A stretch of 64,000 bases of DNA from an uncultured Clostridium sp. (GTDB taxonomy: Bacteria > Bacillota > Clostridia > Lachnospirales > Lachnospiraceae). This document shows positions 16,974 through 25,273 of this stretch, piece by piece (positions within the stretch are counted from its first letter, which is position 1; every line of letters begins with the position of its first letter). Below the pieces are notes generated by a model. The model ran no database searches. It was not told the origin of the DNA and was given only the letters and a program-made list of their open reading frames with translations. Position numbers and translations under genes: made by a program. Where the stretch lies: positions 52,221-116,220 of the forward strand of contig UQTA01000003.1 of NCBI GenBank assembly GCA_900543885.1, written 5' to 3'.

Positions 16974-18374
16974 ATGGCAGAAAAAACAAAAAAACCTTTT
17001 AAAATGCCCCACACCTTCGTTATCATGATGATTATCATCCTTTTCGCAACCTTACTGACCTGGATCATTCCAGCCGGACAGTATGTGCGTGTGGAAAATG
17101 CTGACGGAGTAAAGGTGGTAGACCCCAATCAGTTCGCTTTTATTGACCGCTGTCCTGTAAACCCATTTTTGATCCCTCTTTACATTGTTAATTCTATGTG
17201 CAAGAGAGTAGATCTGATGTTAGTTATCCTGTTCTCAGGTGGTGCATTTGATCTGATCAGCAAATCCGGTGCTCTTCATTCAGCTGTAGCACGTGTAGCA
17301 AAGGTATTCCAGAATCGTCTGTATATCTTTATCCCGATCATGACAACTATTTTTGCACTGATCTGTACCACTCAGGGTGTAAACCAGTTTATTGCATTTG
17401 CACCAGTGGTTGTAATGATCACACTGGCAATGGGACTTGATTCCATTACAGGTGCTGCAATCATCTTGTTAGGCGGTGCCGTTGGTTTCGCAACTGGTAC
17501 TGTAAACCCAAGTACTACTGTTGTTGCTCAGAAGATCGCAGAACTGCCACTGTTCTCTGGTATCCAGTACCGTGCAGTCTGCTTCGTTGTATTCCTTATT
17601 ATTACCAATATCTATCTGGTAAGGTATGCATTAAAGATCCGTAAGAATCCGCAGTTAAGCCCAATGTATGAGTTTGACAGCCAGAATGAGCAGAAGTCTC
17701 TGGATATTGATTCTTTCGGAACCATGGATCTGCGAAAGACCCTGATCATCATTGCACTGATCGCAGCATTAGCTGGTATGGTAGTTGGTTCTGTTAAGTT
17801 TGGTTGGGATATGCCGGAACTGGCAGCGACCTTTATTGGACTTGGTATCGTAGTTGGATTTATTGCAGGAGAAACACCATCTGAAATGTCTAAAGTATTT
17901 GCAGACGGCTGCAAGAAGATGCTGAATGCAGCTATGATTATTGGTCTTGCAAGTGCTATCGCAAGTATCATGAGTGCCGGAAAAATCGTAGATACTGTTG
18001 TATATGCACTGGCTTCCTGCCTGCAGCACACACCAGGATTCTTAATGGCTCCTGCAATGTACATTGCCAATACCCTGATCAACTGTGTGATCGTATCTGG
18101 CAGTGGTCAGGCAGCAGCAATCATGCCTATTATGATCCCATTATCTGATCTGTTAGGTGTTACCCGTCAGACCAGTGTTCTGGCATATAACTTTGGTGAT
18201 GGTTTCTGTAACTATATCCTTCCTCATTCTACTGCTCTTATGGGTATTATCAGTGCTGTTAATATTCCATATGACCGCTGGATGAAGTTTATGTGGAAAC
18301 TGTTCCTGATCTGGGCAGTTACAGCTTGTGTAATGACAGCAATCGCTCAGGGAATCCATTTTGGACCGATGTAA
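16974..18374 (+). CDS. YfcC-family (DcuC-like) carrier
   Basis: A 466-residue membrane protein of the YfcC/DcuC ion-transporter superfamily (pfam DcuC, PF03606), with about 12 hydrophobic segments. Diagnostic stretches are LTWIIPAGQY near the N-terminus, QGVNQFIAFAPVVV, AVGFATGTVNPSTT and VSGSGQAAAIMPIMIPLSDLLG. Members are linked to uptake of dicarboxylates, amino acids or short peptides. The M20 amidohydrolase encoded 148 bp downstream suggests that an N-acylated amino acid or a dipeptide-like compound is taken up and hydrolysed (inference). Confidence 0.85.
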   Translation: MAEKTKKPFKMPHTFVIMMIIILFATLLTWIIPAGQYVRVENADGVKVVDPNQFAFIDRCPVNPFLIPLYIVNSMCKRVDLMLVILFSGGAFDLISKSGALHSAVARVAKVFQNRLYIFIPIMTTIFALICTTQGVNQFIAFAPVVVMITLAMGLDSITGAAIILLGGAVGFATGTVNPSTTVVAQKIAELPLFSGIQYRAVCFVVFLIITNIYLVRYALKIRKNPQLSPMYEFDSQNEQKSLDIDSFGTMDLRKTLIIIALIAALAGMVVGSVKFGWDMPELAATFIGLGIVVGFIAGETPSEMSKVFADGCKKMLNAAMIIGLASAIASIMSAGKIVDTVVYALASCLQHTPGFLMAPAMYIANTLINCVIVSGSGQAAAIMPIMIPLSDLLGVTRQTSVLAYNFGDGFCNYILPHSTALMGIISAVNIPYDRWMKFMWKLFLIWAVTACVMTAIAQGIHFGPM

Positions 18375-18392
18375 ACAGAAGACGATGTTTAT

Positions 18393-18446
18393 TTCTCCGG
18401 CCAGTCTTGCAGCTTTTAGATGTGAGCCGGCCGGGGATTTTTTATG
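18393..18446 (+). terminator. Terminator-like hairpin between carrier and amidohydrolase genes
   Basis: TCTCCGGCC pairs with GGCCGGGGA (one G-U) across an A/T-rich loop, followed by six T. It may act as a partial terminator within the operon. Confidence 0.75.
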
Positions 18447-18521
18447 TATATTTTTGGAATCTTTTCGTAAGATCAGGCACAAAAGGTTCCAGGATTGCTT
18501 ATACAGCAGGAGGAAAATGAC

Positions 18522-19697
18522 ATGACAACAAAGAATGAATTATTTGAAAAAATTGAAGCACAGAAAGAAAAACTGTGGGAAATGGCTGATTTTATCTTTG
18601 ATCATCCGGAATACAGAGGAAAAGAATACCAGGCCTGCGATCTTTTAACAAAATATCTTGCAGAAAATGGTTTTTCTGTAGAAAAGAGCGTTGGTGGATT
18701 TGAAACCTCTTTCCGCGCAGAGTGGAAACATGGGGAAGGCGGCCCAGTGATCGGTATCCTTTGCGAATATGACGCCTTAGAAGGATTAGGTCATGGCTGC
18801 GGCCATCATATGCAGGGACCGTCCTGTTTAGGCGCAGCAGTTGCTTTAAAGGAATGTGCAGGAGAAGAGCCATTTACACTGGTAGTTTATGGCACACCGG
18901 CAGAGGAAACCCTTGGTTCTAAGTGTGATATGATCAAGAACGGCTGTTTCCACGAGCTGGATGCAGCGTTTATGATGCATGGAAGCCCGACTACCTGTAC
19001 AGATGTAAAGTGTCTGGCAGACCAGTCCTTTAAGGTTACTTTCCATGGAAAACGTGCCCACGCAGCACTGGCTCCGGAACAGGGACGCAGCGCTTTTGAT
19101 GCTCTTTTAGTAGCATTTAACGGTATTGAATTTTTAAGAGAGCATGTGCCGGATGATGTGCGTATGCATTATACCGTAGCAGAGCTTCCGGGACCGGCTA
19201 ATGTAGTGCCTGTAAAGTCTGTAGGTAAGTTTTCCCTGCGTTCTTTCTCAAAGGAAGAGTTAAAGGATGTTGTAAGCCGTTTTAAGGACATTGTTAAGGG
19301 CGCAGCACTGATCGCAGGTGTTGATTATGAATTAGAGCAGACCAGTGATTTCTACAATAAGATCCCGGTTCTTAAATTAAATGAGCTTCTTATGGAAAAT
19401 GCCAGGCTGGCAGGCGCTCCAAGACTGGCACCACCAAGAGAAAAGACTGGTTCCACTGATTTTGGAAACGTTATGTATGAGATTCCAGGTTCCTGTATCC
19501 GTGTAGCTTTCGTACCGGAAGGTACATCTTCCCACTCTCAGGAATTTGTAGATGCAGGAAAGACACAGGCTGCAAGAGACTGTATCCTTTATGGTGCCAA
19601 GTCCATTGCGGGAGCTTCTATGGATCTGATCACAAAGCCGGAGCTGATGGATGAAGTAAAGGCCGAGTTTGCAGAAAACAAGAAAAAGTTCAAATGA
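18522..19697 (+). CDS. M20 family amidohydrolase (AbgB/IAA-amino-acid hydrolase type)
   Basis: A 391-residue cytoplasmic zinc amidohydrolase of the M20D group (amidohydrolase/p-aminobenzoyl-glutamate hydrolase AbgA/AbgB-like). Visible motifs are GILCEYDALEGLGHGCGHH (metal-binding Asp and His), the catalytic-Glu region TPAEET, and DAAFMMHGSP. A dimerisation domain falls at about 170-290. The ATG at 18522 with AGGAGG at 18509-18514 is chosen over an upstream TTG. It probably hydrolyses the compound imported by the YfcC-type carrier. Confidence 0.87.
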   Translation: MTTKNELFEKIEAQKEKLWEMADFIFDHPEYRGKEYQACDLLTKYLAENGFSVEKSVGGFETSFRAEWKHGEGGPVIGILCEYDALEGLGHGCGHHMQGPSCLGAAVALKECAGEEPFTLVVYGTPAEETLGSKCDMIKNGCFHELDAAFMMHGSPTTCTDVKCLADQSFKVTFHGKRAHAALAPEQGRSAFDALLVAFNGIEFLREHVPDDVRMHYTVAELPGPANVVPVKSVGKFSLRSFSKEELKDVVSRFKDIVKGAALIAGVDYELEQTSDFYNKIPVLKLNELLMENARLAGAPRLAPPREKTGSTDFGNVMYEIPGSCIRVAFVPEGTSSHSQEFVDAGKTQAARDCILYGAKSIAGASMDLITKPELMDEVKAEFAENKKKFK

Positions 19698-19786
19698 TCG
19701 CAGATACCTGTCATGGCTGGACTGAAACAAATATCCTTTGACAGCTGCACCATAGAATAAAAAAGAATAAGTAAGAACATTATATT

Positions 19787-19839
19787 AATCCCGGTAAGAC
19801 GGGCTGCTAAGAAAAGCAGAATGTCTTACCGGGATTTTT
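19787..19839 (+). terminator. Strong terminator after the amidohydrolase gene
   Basis: AATCCCGGTAAGAC pairs with GTCTTACCGGGATT, a 14-bp stem, followed by T residues; an inner CTGCT/AGCAG pairing extends it. Confidence 0.92.
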
Positions 19840-19858
19840 ATAAATTTCAGAAAACATA

Positions 19859-19886
19859 TTGACATTTATATGTGTTGTATTATAAT
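19859..19886 (+). promoter_or_regulatory. Promoter of the metal-resistance operon
   Basis: TTGACA at 19859-19864, 16-base spacer, TATAAT at 19881-19886, about 72 bp before the arsR-type gene. Confidence 0.88.
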
Positions 19887-19896
19887 GCAAATATAA

Positions 19897-19918
19897 ACAT
19901 ATGAACAATTATTCATGT
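19897..19918 (+). promoter_or_regulatory. ArsR/SmtB-type operator
   Basis: An imperfect inverted repeat centred on ATGAACAATTATTCAT, just downstream of the -10 box. The form TGAA-N6-TTCA is the classic 12-2-12-type site of ArsR/SmtB repressors such as CzrA and CadC. Binding by the repressor encoded next would block transcription until metal is bound. Confidence 0.8.
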
Positions 19919-19957
19919 AAGACATTTATTTGAATACAAAGGAAAGGAGTACCGCCT

Positions 19958-20317
19958 ATGGCATTAAACGATGTAGAACACTGCGAAGCATGTCAGATCC
20001 ATGAAGATGTGGTAAAAGCAGTGACAGACCATATGCCGGATGAAGACCAGCTGTATGATCTGGCAGAGGTATTTAAGGTATTTGGAGATTCTACCAGGAT
20101 AAAGATCCTTTATGTGCTGTTTGAGGCAGAATTGTGTGTCTGTGACATTGCCCAGTTGCTCAATATGACCCAGTCTGCTATTTCCCACCAGCTGCGGATC
20201 TTAAAGCAGAACCGCCTTGTAAAGAACCGCAGAGACGGAAAATCCGTTTTTTATTCCCTTGCAGATGGCCATGTAAAGACAATCATCAGTCAGGGAATGG
20301 AGCATATCCAGGAGTAG
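19958..20317 (+). CDS. ArsR/SmtB-family metal-sensing repressor
   Basis: A 119-residue winged-helix repressor. The DNA-recognition helix is seen in MTQSAISHQLRILKQNRLVKNRRDGKSVFYSL. The helix 3 motif ELCVCDIA matches the Cys-x-Cys metal site of CadC/CmtR-like sensors, and extra N-terminal Cys and His residues (HCEACQIHED) could complete an alpha3N site for Cd, Pb or Zn. It autoregulates through the operator at 19897. The downstream genes are a free HMA domain and a CPx-type ATPase, so the operon is for heavy-metal export. Confidence 0.9.
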   Translation: MALNDVEHCEACQIHEDVVKAVTDHMPDEDQLYDLAEVFKVFGDSTRIKILYVLFEAELCVCDIAQLLNMTQSAISHQLRILKQNRLVKNRRDGKSVFYSLADGHVKTIISQGMEHIQE

Positions 20318-20368
20318 TGAAAAAGCTGTTTTATTAAAAGAATATTTTATATCAGGAGGAACAAAACT

Positions 20369-20587
20369 ATGAAGAAGAAATTTAAACTGATGGATCTGGA
20401 CTGCGCTAACTGTGCTGCAAAGATGGAGGATGCTATTAAAAAAATTGACGGCGTAAATGATGCAACAGTAAGCTTTATGATGCAGAAACTGACTTTAGAT
20501 GCAGATGATGACCGTTTTGATGAGATCCTGAAAGAAGCAGCAGAGATCTGTAAGAAAGTAGAGCCGGATTGCAAGATCGTTATGTGA
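20369..20587 (+). CDS. Heavy-metal-associated (HMA) domain protein
   Basis: A 72-residue ferredoxin-like HMA domain with the metal-binding motif DCANCAAKME (CxxC). In CadA/ZntA-type ATPases such a domain is normally fused to the N-terminus; here it is a separate gene 22 bp before an ATPase that lacks one. It may act as a metallochaperone or as a free regulatory domain. RBS AGGAGG lies upstream of the ATG. Confidence 0.9.
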   Translation: MKKKFKLMDLDCANCAAKMEDAIKKIDGVNDATVSFMMQKLTLDADDDRFDEILKEAAEICKKVEPDCKIVM

Positions 20588-20609
20588 TCTGCGGTATGAG
20601 GAGATAGCC

Positions 20610-22532
20610 ATGACAAAGAAACAGAAAAACATGCTCACGCGTATTCTGGTGACTGCAATACTGTATGTGGTGCTTGTGGCAGCAGATCATATGAAGATGC
20701 TTCCGGTTGTGTTTGAAGGCTGGAAGAGGCTGTTTTTGTATCTCATCCCATATTTTGTGATCGGCTGGGATATCCTTTATAAGGCAGTGCGGAATATTAA
20801 AAATGGTCAGGTTTTTGATGAAAATTTTCTGATGGCAGTAGCAACCATCGGAGCCTTTGGTGTGAATGAATATTCTGAGGCAGTAGCAGTTATGCTGTTT
20901 TATCAGGTGGGGGAACTGTTCCAGAGTTATGCGGTAAACCGTTCCCGTCAGTCTATTTCAGATTTAATGGATATCTGCCCAGAATATGCCAATATTGAAG
21001 AAGACGGACAGTTAAAGCAGGTGGATCCGGATGATGTGGAAGTTGGAGATATCATCGTGATCAAGCCAGGTGAGAAGATCCCGTTGGACGGCAAAGTGGT
21101 TTTTGGCGAGTCCATGGTGGATACTTCTGCATTGACAGGTGAATCTGTTCCAAGAAGAGTGAAAGAGGGAGATGACCTGGTAAGCGGCTGTGTCAATGGA
21201 AATGGCCTTTTAAGAGCGGAAGTTACGAAAGAGTTTGATGATTCTACAGTAGCAAAGATTCTGGAACTGGTGGAAAATGCCAGCAGCAAGAAAGCTCATG
21301 TGGAGAATTTTATTACCCGCTTTGCCAGATATTATACTCCGGCGGTAGTAATTGGTGCTGTTGTATTGGCAGTGATCCCGCCGTTGTTTGCAGGTCAGTC
21401 ATGGTCTGAATGGGTACGCAGAGCATGTACATTCCTGGTTATTTCCTGTCCATGTGCACTGGTTATTTCCGTTCCTATGAGTTTCTTCTCCGGTATAGGC
21501 GCTGCTTCTAAGAAAGGCGTTCTGGTAAAGGGAAGCAATTATCTGGAAACTATGTCAAAGCTTCATACGGTAGTGTTTGATAAGACTGGTACGCTGACAA
21601 AAGGCGAATTTAAAGTGACAGAGATCTGCTGCGCAGATGAAGCCGTGAATGGCGAAAATGGTGGAAACAGCGAAAACGGTGCAAAGGCCAGAGACGAAAA
21701 GCAGAATGAAGTTCTGGAACTGGCTGCGCTGGCAGAAAGCTATTCGGATCATCCGATCTCACGATCTATCAGGGATGCCTGGGGAAAAGAACTGGATCAG
21801 AGCCGGCTGAGTGATGCAGAGGAGATTTCCGGTCATGGAATGAAGGTTAAGATCGATGGAAAGACAGTGCTTGCAGGTAATGGAAAGCTGATGGATAAGG
21901 AAGGTATTTCTTATACAGAGTATACTTCTGTTGGTACGGTTGTGTATGTGGCGGAAGATGGTAAGTTTTTAGGCTCTATTTTGATCGCAGATGGTATTAA
22001 AGATGGTGTGAAGGATGCCATCCAGGGCTTAAAACGATCTGGAGTTTCCAAGACGGTAATGCTGACTGGTGATAAGCGAAATGTGGCTGAAGCAGTGGCA
22101 AAGGAGATCGGACTGGATGAGGTCCATGCAGAGCTGCTTCCTGGTGATAAGGTTGACAGAGTAGAGGAATTGCTCCGGGAATTAAAGGGAAATGAGAAGC
22201 TGGCTTTCGTCGGCGATGGTATTAATGATGCACCGGTGCTTTCCAGAGCGGATGTAGGTATTGCTATGGGAAGTATGGGCTCGGATGCGGCCATCGAGGC
22301 TGCGGATGTAGTTTTGATGGATGATGATCCAGGAAAGATCGCGGATATTGTAAGGATATCCAGAAAGACTATGGGGATCGTTATACAGAATATTGTGTTT
22401 GCACTGGGGGTTAAGTTTATCGTGCTGGCGATGGGAGCTTTTGGTGTGGCCAATATGTGGGAAGCGGTTTTCGCAGATGTCGGGGTTTCGGTGATCGCTA
22501 TTTTGAATGCGATGAGAGCATTGCGGGCTTAG
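20610..22532 (+). CDS. Cd/Zn/Co-type P1B ATPase without HMA domain
   Basis: A 640-residue heavy-metal-exporting P1B ATPase. The membrane metal site is SCPCALVISVP (C280-P-C282), the phosphorylation motif DKTGTLT starts at D324, with TGES in the actuator domain and GDGINDAPVL in the hinge. The CPC motif and the pairing with a CadC/CzrA-like repressor favour the Zn/Cd/Pb subgroup over copper. The N-terminus begins directly with membrane helices, so the usual fused HMA domain is encoded by the preceding gene. The nucleotide domain carries a low-complexity Asn/Gly/Glu insert at about residue 345-365. Confidence 0.92.
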   Translation: MTKKQKNMLTRILVTAILYVVLVAADHMKMLPVVFEGWKRLFLYLIPYFVIGWDILYKAVRNIKNGQVFDENFLMAVATIGAFGVNEYSEAVAVMLFYQVGELFQSYAVNRSRQSISDLMDICPEYANIEEDGQLKQVDPDDVEVGDIIVIKPGEKIPLDGKVVFGESMVDTSALTGESVPRRVKEGDDLVSGCVNGNGLLRAEVTKEFDDSTVAKILELVENASSKKAHVENFITRFARYYTPAVVIGAVVLAVIPPLFAGQSWSEWVRRACTFLVISCPCALVISVPMSFFSGIGAASKKGVLVKGSNYLETMSKLHTVVFDKTGTLTKGEFKVTEICCADEAVNGENGGNSENGAKARDEKQNEVLELAALAESYSDHPISRSIRDAWGKELDQSRLSDAEEISGHGMKVKIDGKTVLAGNGKLMDKEGISYTEYTSVGTVVYVAEDGKFLGSILIADGIKDGVKDAIQGLKRSGVSKTVMLTGDKRNVAEAVAKEIGLDEVHAELLPGDKVDRVEELLRELKGNEKLAFVGDGINDAPVLSRADVGIAMGSMGSDAAIEAADVVLMDDDPGKIADIVRISRKTMGIVIQNIVFALGVKFIVLAMGAFGVANMWEAVFADVGVSVIAILNAMRALRA

Positions 22533-22550
22533 GAAGTCGTGAGGTTTTGA

Positions 22551-22593
22551 GTCGTGAAAGAAACGGCCTAACATTTCTTTCACGACATTTTTT
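22551..22593 (+). terminator. Terminator between convergent ATPase and esterase genes
   Basis: GTCGTGAAAGAAA pairs exactly with TTTCTTTCACGAC, followed by A and seven T. It closes the metal operon and separates the convergent esterase gene. Confidence 0.92.
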
Positions 22594-22626
22594 ACACCAG
22601 CGACTTCTCAGCCGTCATGCTCAACA

Positions 22627-23472
22627 TCACAGCTGTTCCCTGATCCAACGCACAGCCAGATCCATCCAGCTGTCACAATAAGGCTCCAGATACTTTCCGT
22701 TCACGCCCTGTGTCTCATCCGTTCCCAGTGCAACCCCGTGAGGCCCCACCGGATACAAATGCGCTTCTGCATTTACCCCAGCCTTTCTCAAAGCCTGCAG
22801 CAGCGCCAGACTATTTTCCACAGGCACCGATTGATCCGTCCAGGTATGCCACAAAAACGTTTTTGGAACCTGAGAACCCACCTGATATTCCAAAGACAAA
22901 AGTCTGCGGAGTTTTTCATCCTTATAAGCGGCATCTGCCCCCATCAGACACTCAAAAGATCCCCTGTGACAAGATTCACCGGAAGTGATCACCGGGTAAC
23001 AAAGGATCATTCCGTCCGGCCGTATCATATCCGGTTTAACATCCAAAGCCCCGTACAGCCATTCCTTATCCCAGAATACTCCCAGACAACATGCCAGATG
23101 TCCGCCTGCAGAAAAACCGGAAACAGCGATTCGTTCTATATCTACATTCCACTCATTCCCATGTTCACGTATCAATTTCATAGAAAGTGCCAGTTCCATA
23201 AGCGCTCTGGGAAACACATCCGGTGCCAGACTATAGTGAAGTACAAAAACGTGAAAACCAGCTGCCAGATACTTCATAGCAACTGGCTGATCCTCACGCC
23301 CGGATAACTTGCGATATCCTCCGCCTGGACAAAGCAAAACAGCAGGCCGCTTTTTATCCGTGATTCCTTCCACCGGCTCCAGAATATAAGCGGTAAGATC
23401 TGCCGGGTCGCCAACAACAGGCTTTCCCACCTGTTTAGAAGTAACTTCAATAGGAATATGTTTTACGATCAT
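22627..23472 (-). CDS. Alpha/beta-hydrolase, BD-FAE/acetyl-esterase-like
   Basis: A 281-residue alpha/beta-hydrolase-fold esterase. The oxyanion motif is LLCPGGGYRKLS and the nucleophile elbow is GFSAGGHLA, with Asp in WTDQSVPVENS and His in PHGVAL completing the triad. This pattern matches small cytoplasmic esterases annotated as acetylxylan esterase or BD-FAE-like in gut Firmicutes. No signal peptide is seen. It stands alone on the minus strand, with the DtxR-type gene upstream separated by a terminator. Confidence 0.82.
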   Translation of the reverse strand: MIVKHIPIEVTSKQVGKPVVGDPADLTAYILEPVEGITDKKRPAVLLCPGGGYRKLSGREDQPVAMKYLAAGFHVFVLHYSLAPDVFPRALMELALSMKLIREHGNEWNVDIERIAVSGFSAGGHLACCLGVFWDKEWLYGALDVKPDMIRPDGMILCYPVITSGESCHRGSFECLMGADAAYKDEKLRRLLSLEYQVGSQVPKTFLWHTWTDQSVPVENSLALLQALRKAGVNAEAHLYPVGPHGVALGTDETQGVNGKYLEPYCDSWMDLAVRWIREQL

Positions 23473-23495
23473 ACATCATCCATCCTTTCTAAAAT

Positions 23496-23532
23496 CAAAA
23501 AAAGGGAGATGTATTTTCCAACATCCCCCTTC
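23496..23532 (-). terminator. Terminator of the DtxR/MntR-type gene
   Basis: Read on the minus strand, AAGGGGGATGT pairs with ACATCTCCCTTT and is followed by T residues, just beyond the end of the regulator gene. Confidence 0.85.
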
Positions 23533-23561
23533 AGCACATAATAATATGTTACAGTCCAGTC

Positions 23562-23960
23562 TTACTCTTCTTCCTTCATCTGTGCAGGAAGTTCATTTCC
23601 CTGGGTAATATGCTTTTTGATCGCCTGAAAACTCTGGGCACTGAGTACATGTTCGATCTTGCAGGCATCTTCTACCGCTGTTTTCTCGTCCACACCCAGG
23701 TAGATCAGCCAGTTAGACAGCATAATATGGCGTTCATACATCTTATCAGCAATGGACTGACCGGTTTCAGTCAGTGTGATGTGGCCCTGGTCATTCATGT
23801 GGATATATCCATTTTCCCGCAGGTTTTTCATGGCAACGCTGACACTTGGCTTGGAAAAGCTTAATTCATTTGCAATATCAATAGAACGCACATAAGGCTT
23901 GTGCTTACTGAGCATGTGTATGGTTTCCAGATAATTTTCAGCAGATTCCTGTATTTTCAC
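23562..23960 (-). CDS. DtxR/MntR-family metal-dependent regulator
   Basis: A 132-residue regulator with an N-terminal winged helix (SIDIANELSFSKPSVSVAMKNLRENGYIHM) and a short metal-binding/dimerisation domain (ERHIMLSNWLIYLGVDEKTAVEDACKIEHVLS). The latter carries the E-H...E-xx-H ligands of the MntR/IdeR family. There is no SH3-like third domain, so it is MntR-sized. It starts at GTG 23960 with AAAGGA upstream. It most likely senses Mn2+ or Fe2+; no metal transporter is adjacent, so its targets lie elsewhere, possibly including the P2A ATPase at 33449 (speculative). Confidence 0.85.
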   Translation of the reverse strand: MKIQESAENYLETIHMLSKHKPYVRSIDIANELSFSKPSVSVAMKNLRENGYIHMNDQGHITLTETGQSIADKMYERHIMLSNWLIYLGVDEKTAVEDACKIEHVLSAQSFQAIKKHITQGNELPAQMKEEE

Positions 23961-23998
23961 TATAACACGTCCTTTCGTTAGAACTTATGGTAGCCGTA

Positions 23999-24040
23999 GA
24001 GCGCGCCTGAAAATCGTGACAAAAATTTTCAGGCACGCTC
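23999..24040 (-). other. Large leader hairpin of the DtxR/MntR-type gene
   Basis: A 16-bp near-perfect inverted repeat (GAGCGCGCCTGAAAAT / ATTTTCAGGCACGCTC, one G-U) lies between the predicted transcript start and the GTG of the regulator. There is no T run. It is likely an mRNA leader structure or a protein-binding palindrome. Confidence 0.6.
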
Positions 24041-24071
24041 CCACTGATTACGGTAATTTTAACATAGAAAA

Positions 24072-24100
24072 ATCATATTTACAAGTAATGGAAATTGCAA
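24072..24100 (-). promoter_or_regulatory. Promoter of the DtxR/MntR-type gene
   Basis: On the minus strand TTGCAA (24100-24095), a 17-base spacer and TATGAT (24077-24072). It predicts a leader of about 100 bases that contains the hairpin at 23999-24040. Confidence 0.6.
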
Positions 24101-24149
24101 TAAATCCTTATTGATAAAAAACCCTGAAAATAAGTTTTTGGCATGAAAA

Positions 24150-25253
24150 TCATTGCGCCTTTACTTCTTTCCACATTTCATTATAAATATTATCGGTGTC
24201 ATCCCCAAGATACTGAAGGATCTCACTATTTTCCATTGCAGGAGAGTCCATGTCAGGGAACAATGCTTTATTATCCTGCAGTTCCTTATCAGAAAGTTCG
24301 TATGCACCGGTATTTGGAGTGGAGTAGGTAATATAGTCAAAATTCTTTTTTGCAATATCCGGCCGGCACAGGAAATTGATCCATTGTTCTGCAGCTTCTT
24401 TGTTTTCTGCATTTTTTGGAATTACCCAGGAGTCGATCCAGAGAGTTGTTCCCTCCTCAGGAACGACATATTCCAGGTCATAATCCAGCCCAAGCTCTTC
24501 AATCTGCTCCTGGATATAAAGCATTTCGCCGGAGTAGATCACACCTTCCGCAGCTTCGCCGTTGATCATTTTGTCTCTTACCTGGTCAATAACATAAGCC
24601 TGGACAAGAGGCTTCTGTTCGATCAGCATATCTCTTGCTTCTGCCAGTTCTTCAGGATTGGATGTATTTAAAGAGCAGCCTTTCTGTTTCAGCGCGATCA
24701 TAAATGCATCACGGATACTGTTCTGCATCAGGATCTCATCTGCCAGTCTGGGATCCCACAGGTCAGCCCAGCTGGTTGGCTCCGGTACGCCTAACTGCTC
24801 TAACATCTGCTTATTATAAAGGATACCTACAGTACCCCAGCAATAAGGAACGGAGTATTTGTTGTCAGGATCGAACCCCTGGGACATTTTCCAATAAGCA
24901 TCCCCGATCTGGTCTGCATTTGGGATGTTATTATAATCCAGTTCCGCCAGCATGTTGTTGTCGATCATTCGCTGGATCATATAGTCAGAAGGACATACCA
25001 CATCGTATTTAACTCCTCCGGCTTCTACAACAGGATACATTTCTTCATTGGTCTCAAAAACGTCATAGATAACGGAAATACCGGTTTCATCTTCAAACTG
25101 GGTGATCACGTCTTCGTCAATATATTCGCCCCAGTTATATACTTTTAAAGTGCCGCCGCCGCTTTCTGCTCCGGGAATACCTAAAATAGCGATCGATACC
25201 ACACAGGAGCCTACAGCAGCTGCTGCCGCAGCCCAGAATGTACGCATTTTCAT
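24150..25253 (-). CDS. potD: Spermidine/putrescine-binding protein PotD
   Basis: A 367-residue extracellular binding protein for polyamines. After the signal segment it begins TLKVYNWGEYIDEDVITQFEDETGI, the hallmark of PotD/PotF, and continues with YDVVCPSDYMIQRMI and VPYCWGTVGILYN. The N-terminus is hydrophobic with a weak lipobox-like VGSC (C17) that lies unusually early. Either it is lipidated there or it stays membrane-anchored. Last gene of a minus-strand operon: XRE-cupin regulator, potA, potB, potC, potD. Confidence 0.93.
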   Translation of the reverse strand: MKMRTFWAAAAAAVGSCVVSIAILGIPGAESGGGTLKVYNWGEYIDEDVITQFEDETGISVIYDVFETNEEMYPVVEAGGVKYDVVCPSDYMIQRMIDNNMLAELDYNNIPNADQIGDAYWKMSQGFDPDNKYSVPYCWGTVGILYNKQMLEQLGVPEPTSWADLWDPRLADEILMQNSIRDAFMIALKQKGCSLNTSNPEELAEARDMLIEQKPLVQAYVIDQVRDKMINGEAAEGVIYSGEMLYIQEQIEELGLDYDLEYVVPEEGTTLWIDSWVIPKNAENKEAAEQWINFLCRPDIAKKNFDYITYSTPNTGAYELSDKELQDNKALFPDMDSPAMENSEILQYLGDDTDNIYNEMWKEVKAQ

Positions 25254-25273
25254 GATAGTGTATTATCCTCCAG

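Noticed and set aside
17612..18082. Antisense open frame of 156 codons
   Set aside because: Opposite the YfcC carrier gene; composition typical of the reverse of membrane-protein codons.
21911..22453. Antisense open frame of 180 codons inside the heavy-metal ATPase gene
   Set aside because: Low-complexity Ser/Thr/Pro/Ile composition with no motifs; it is the mirror of a well-conserved gene.
24153..24671. Open frame of 172 codons on the plus strand
   Set aside because: Antisense to potD, rich in Cys/Phe/Ile by codon mirroring, no ribosome site.
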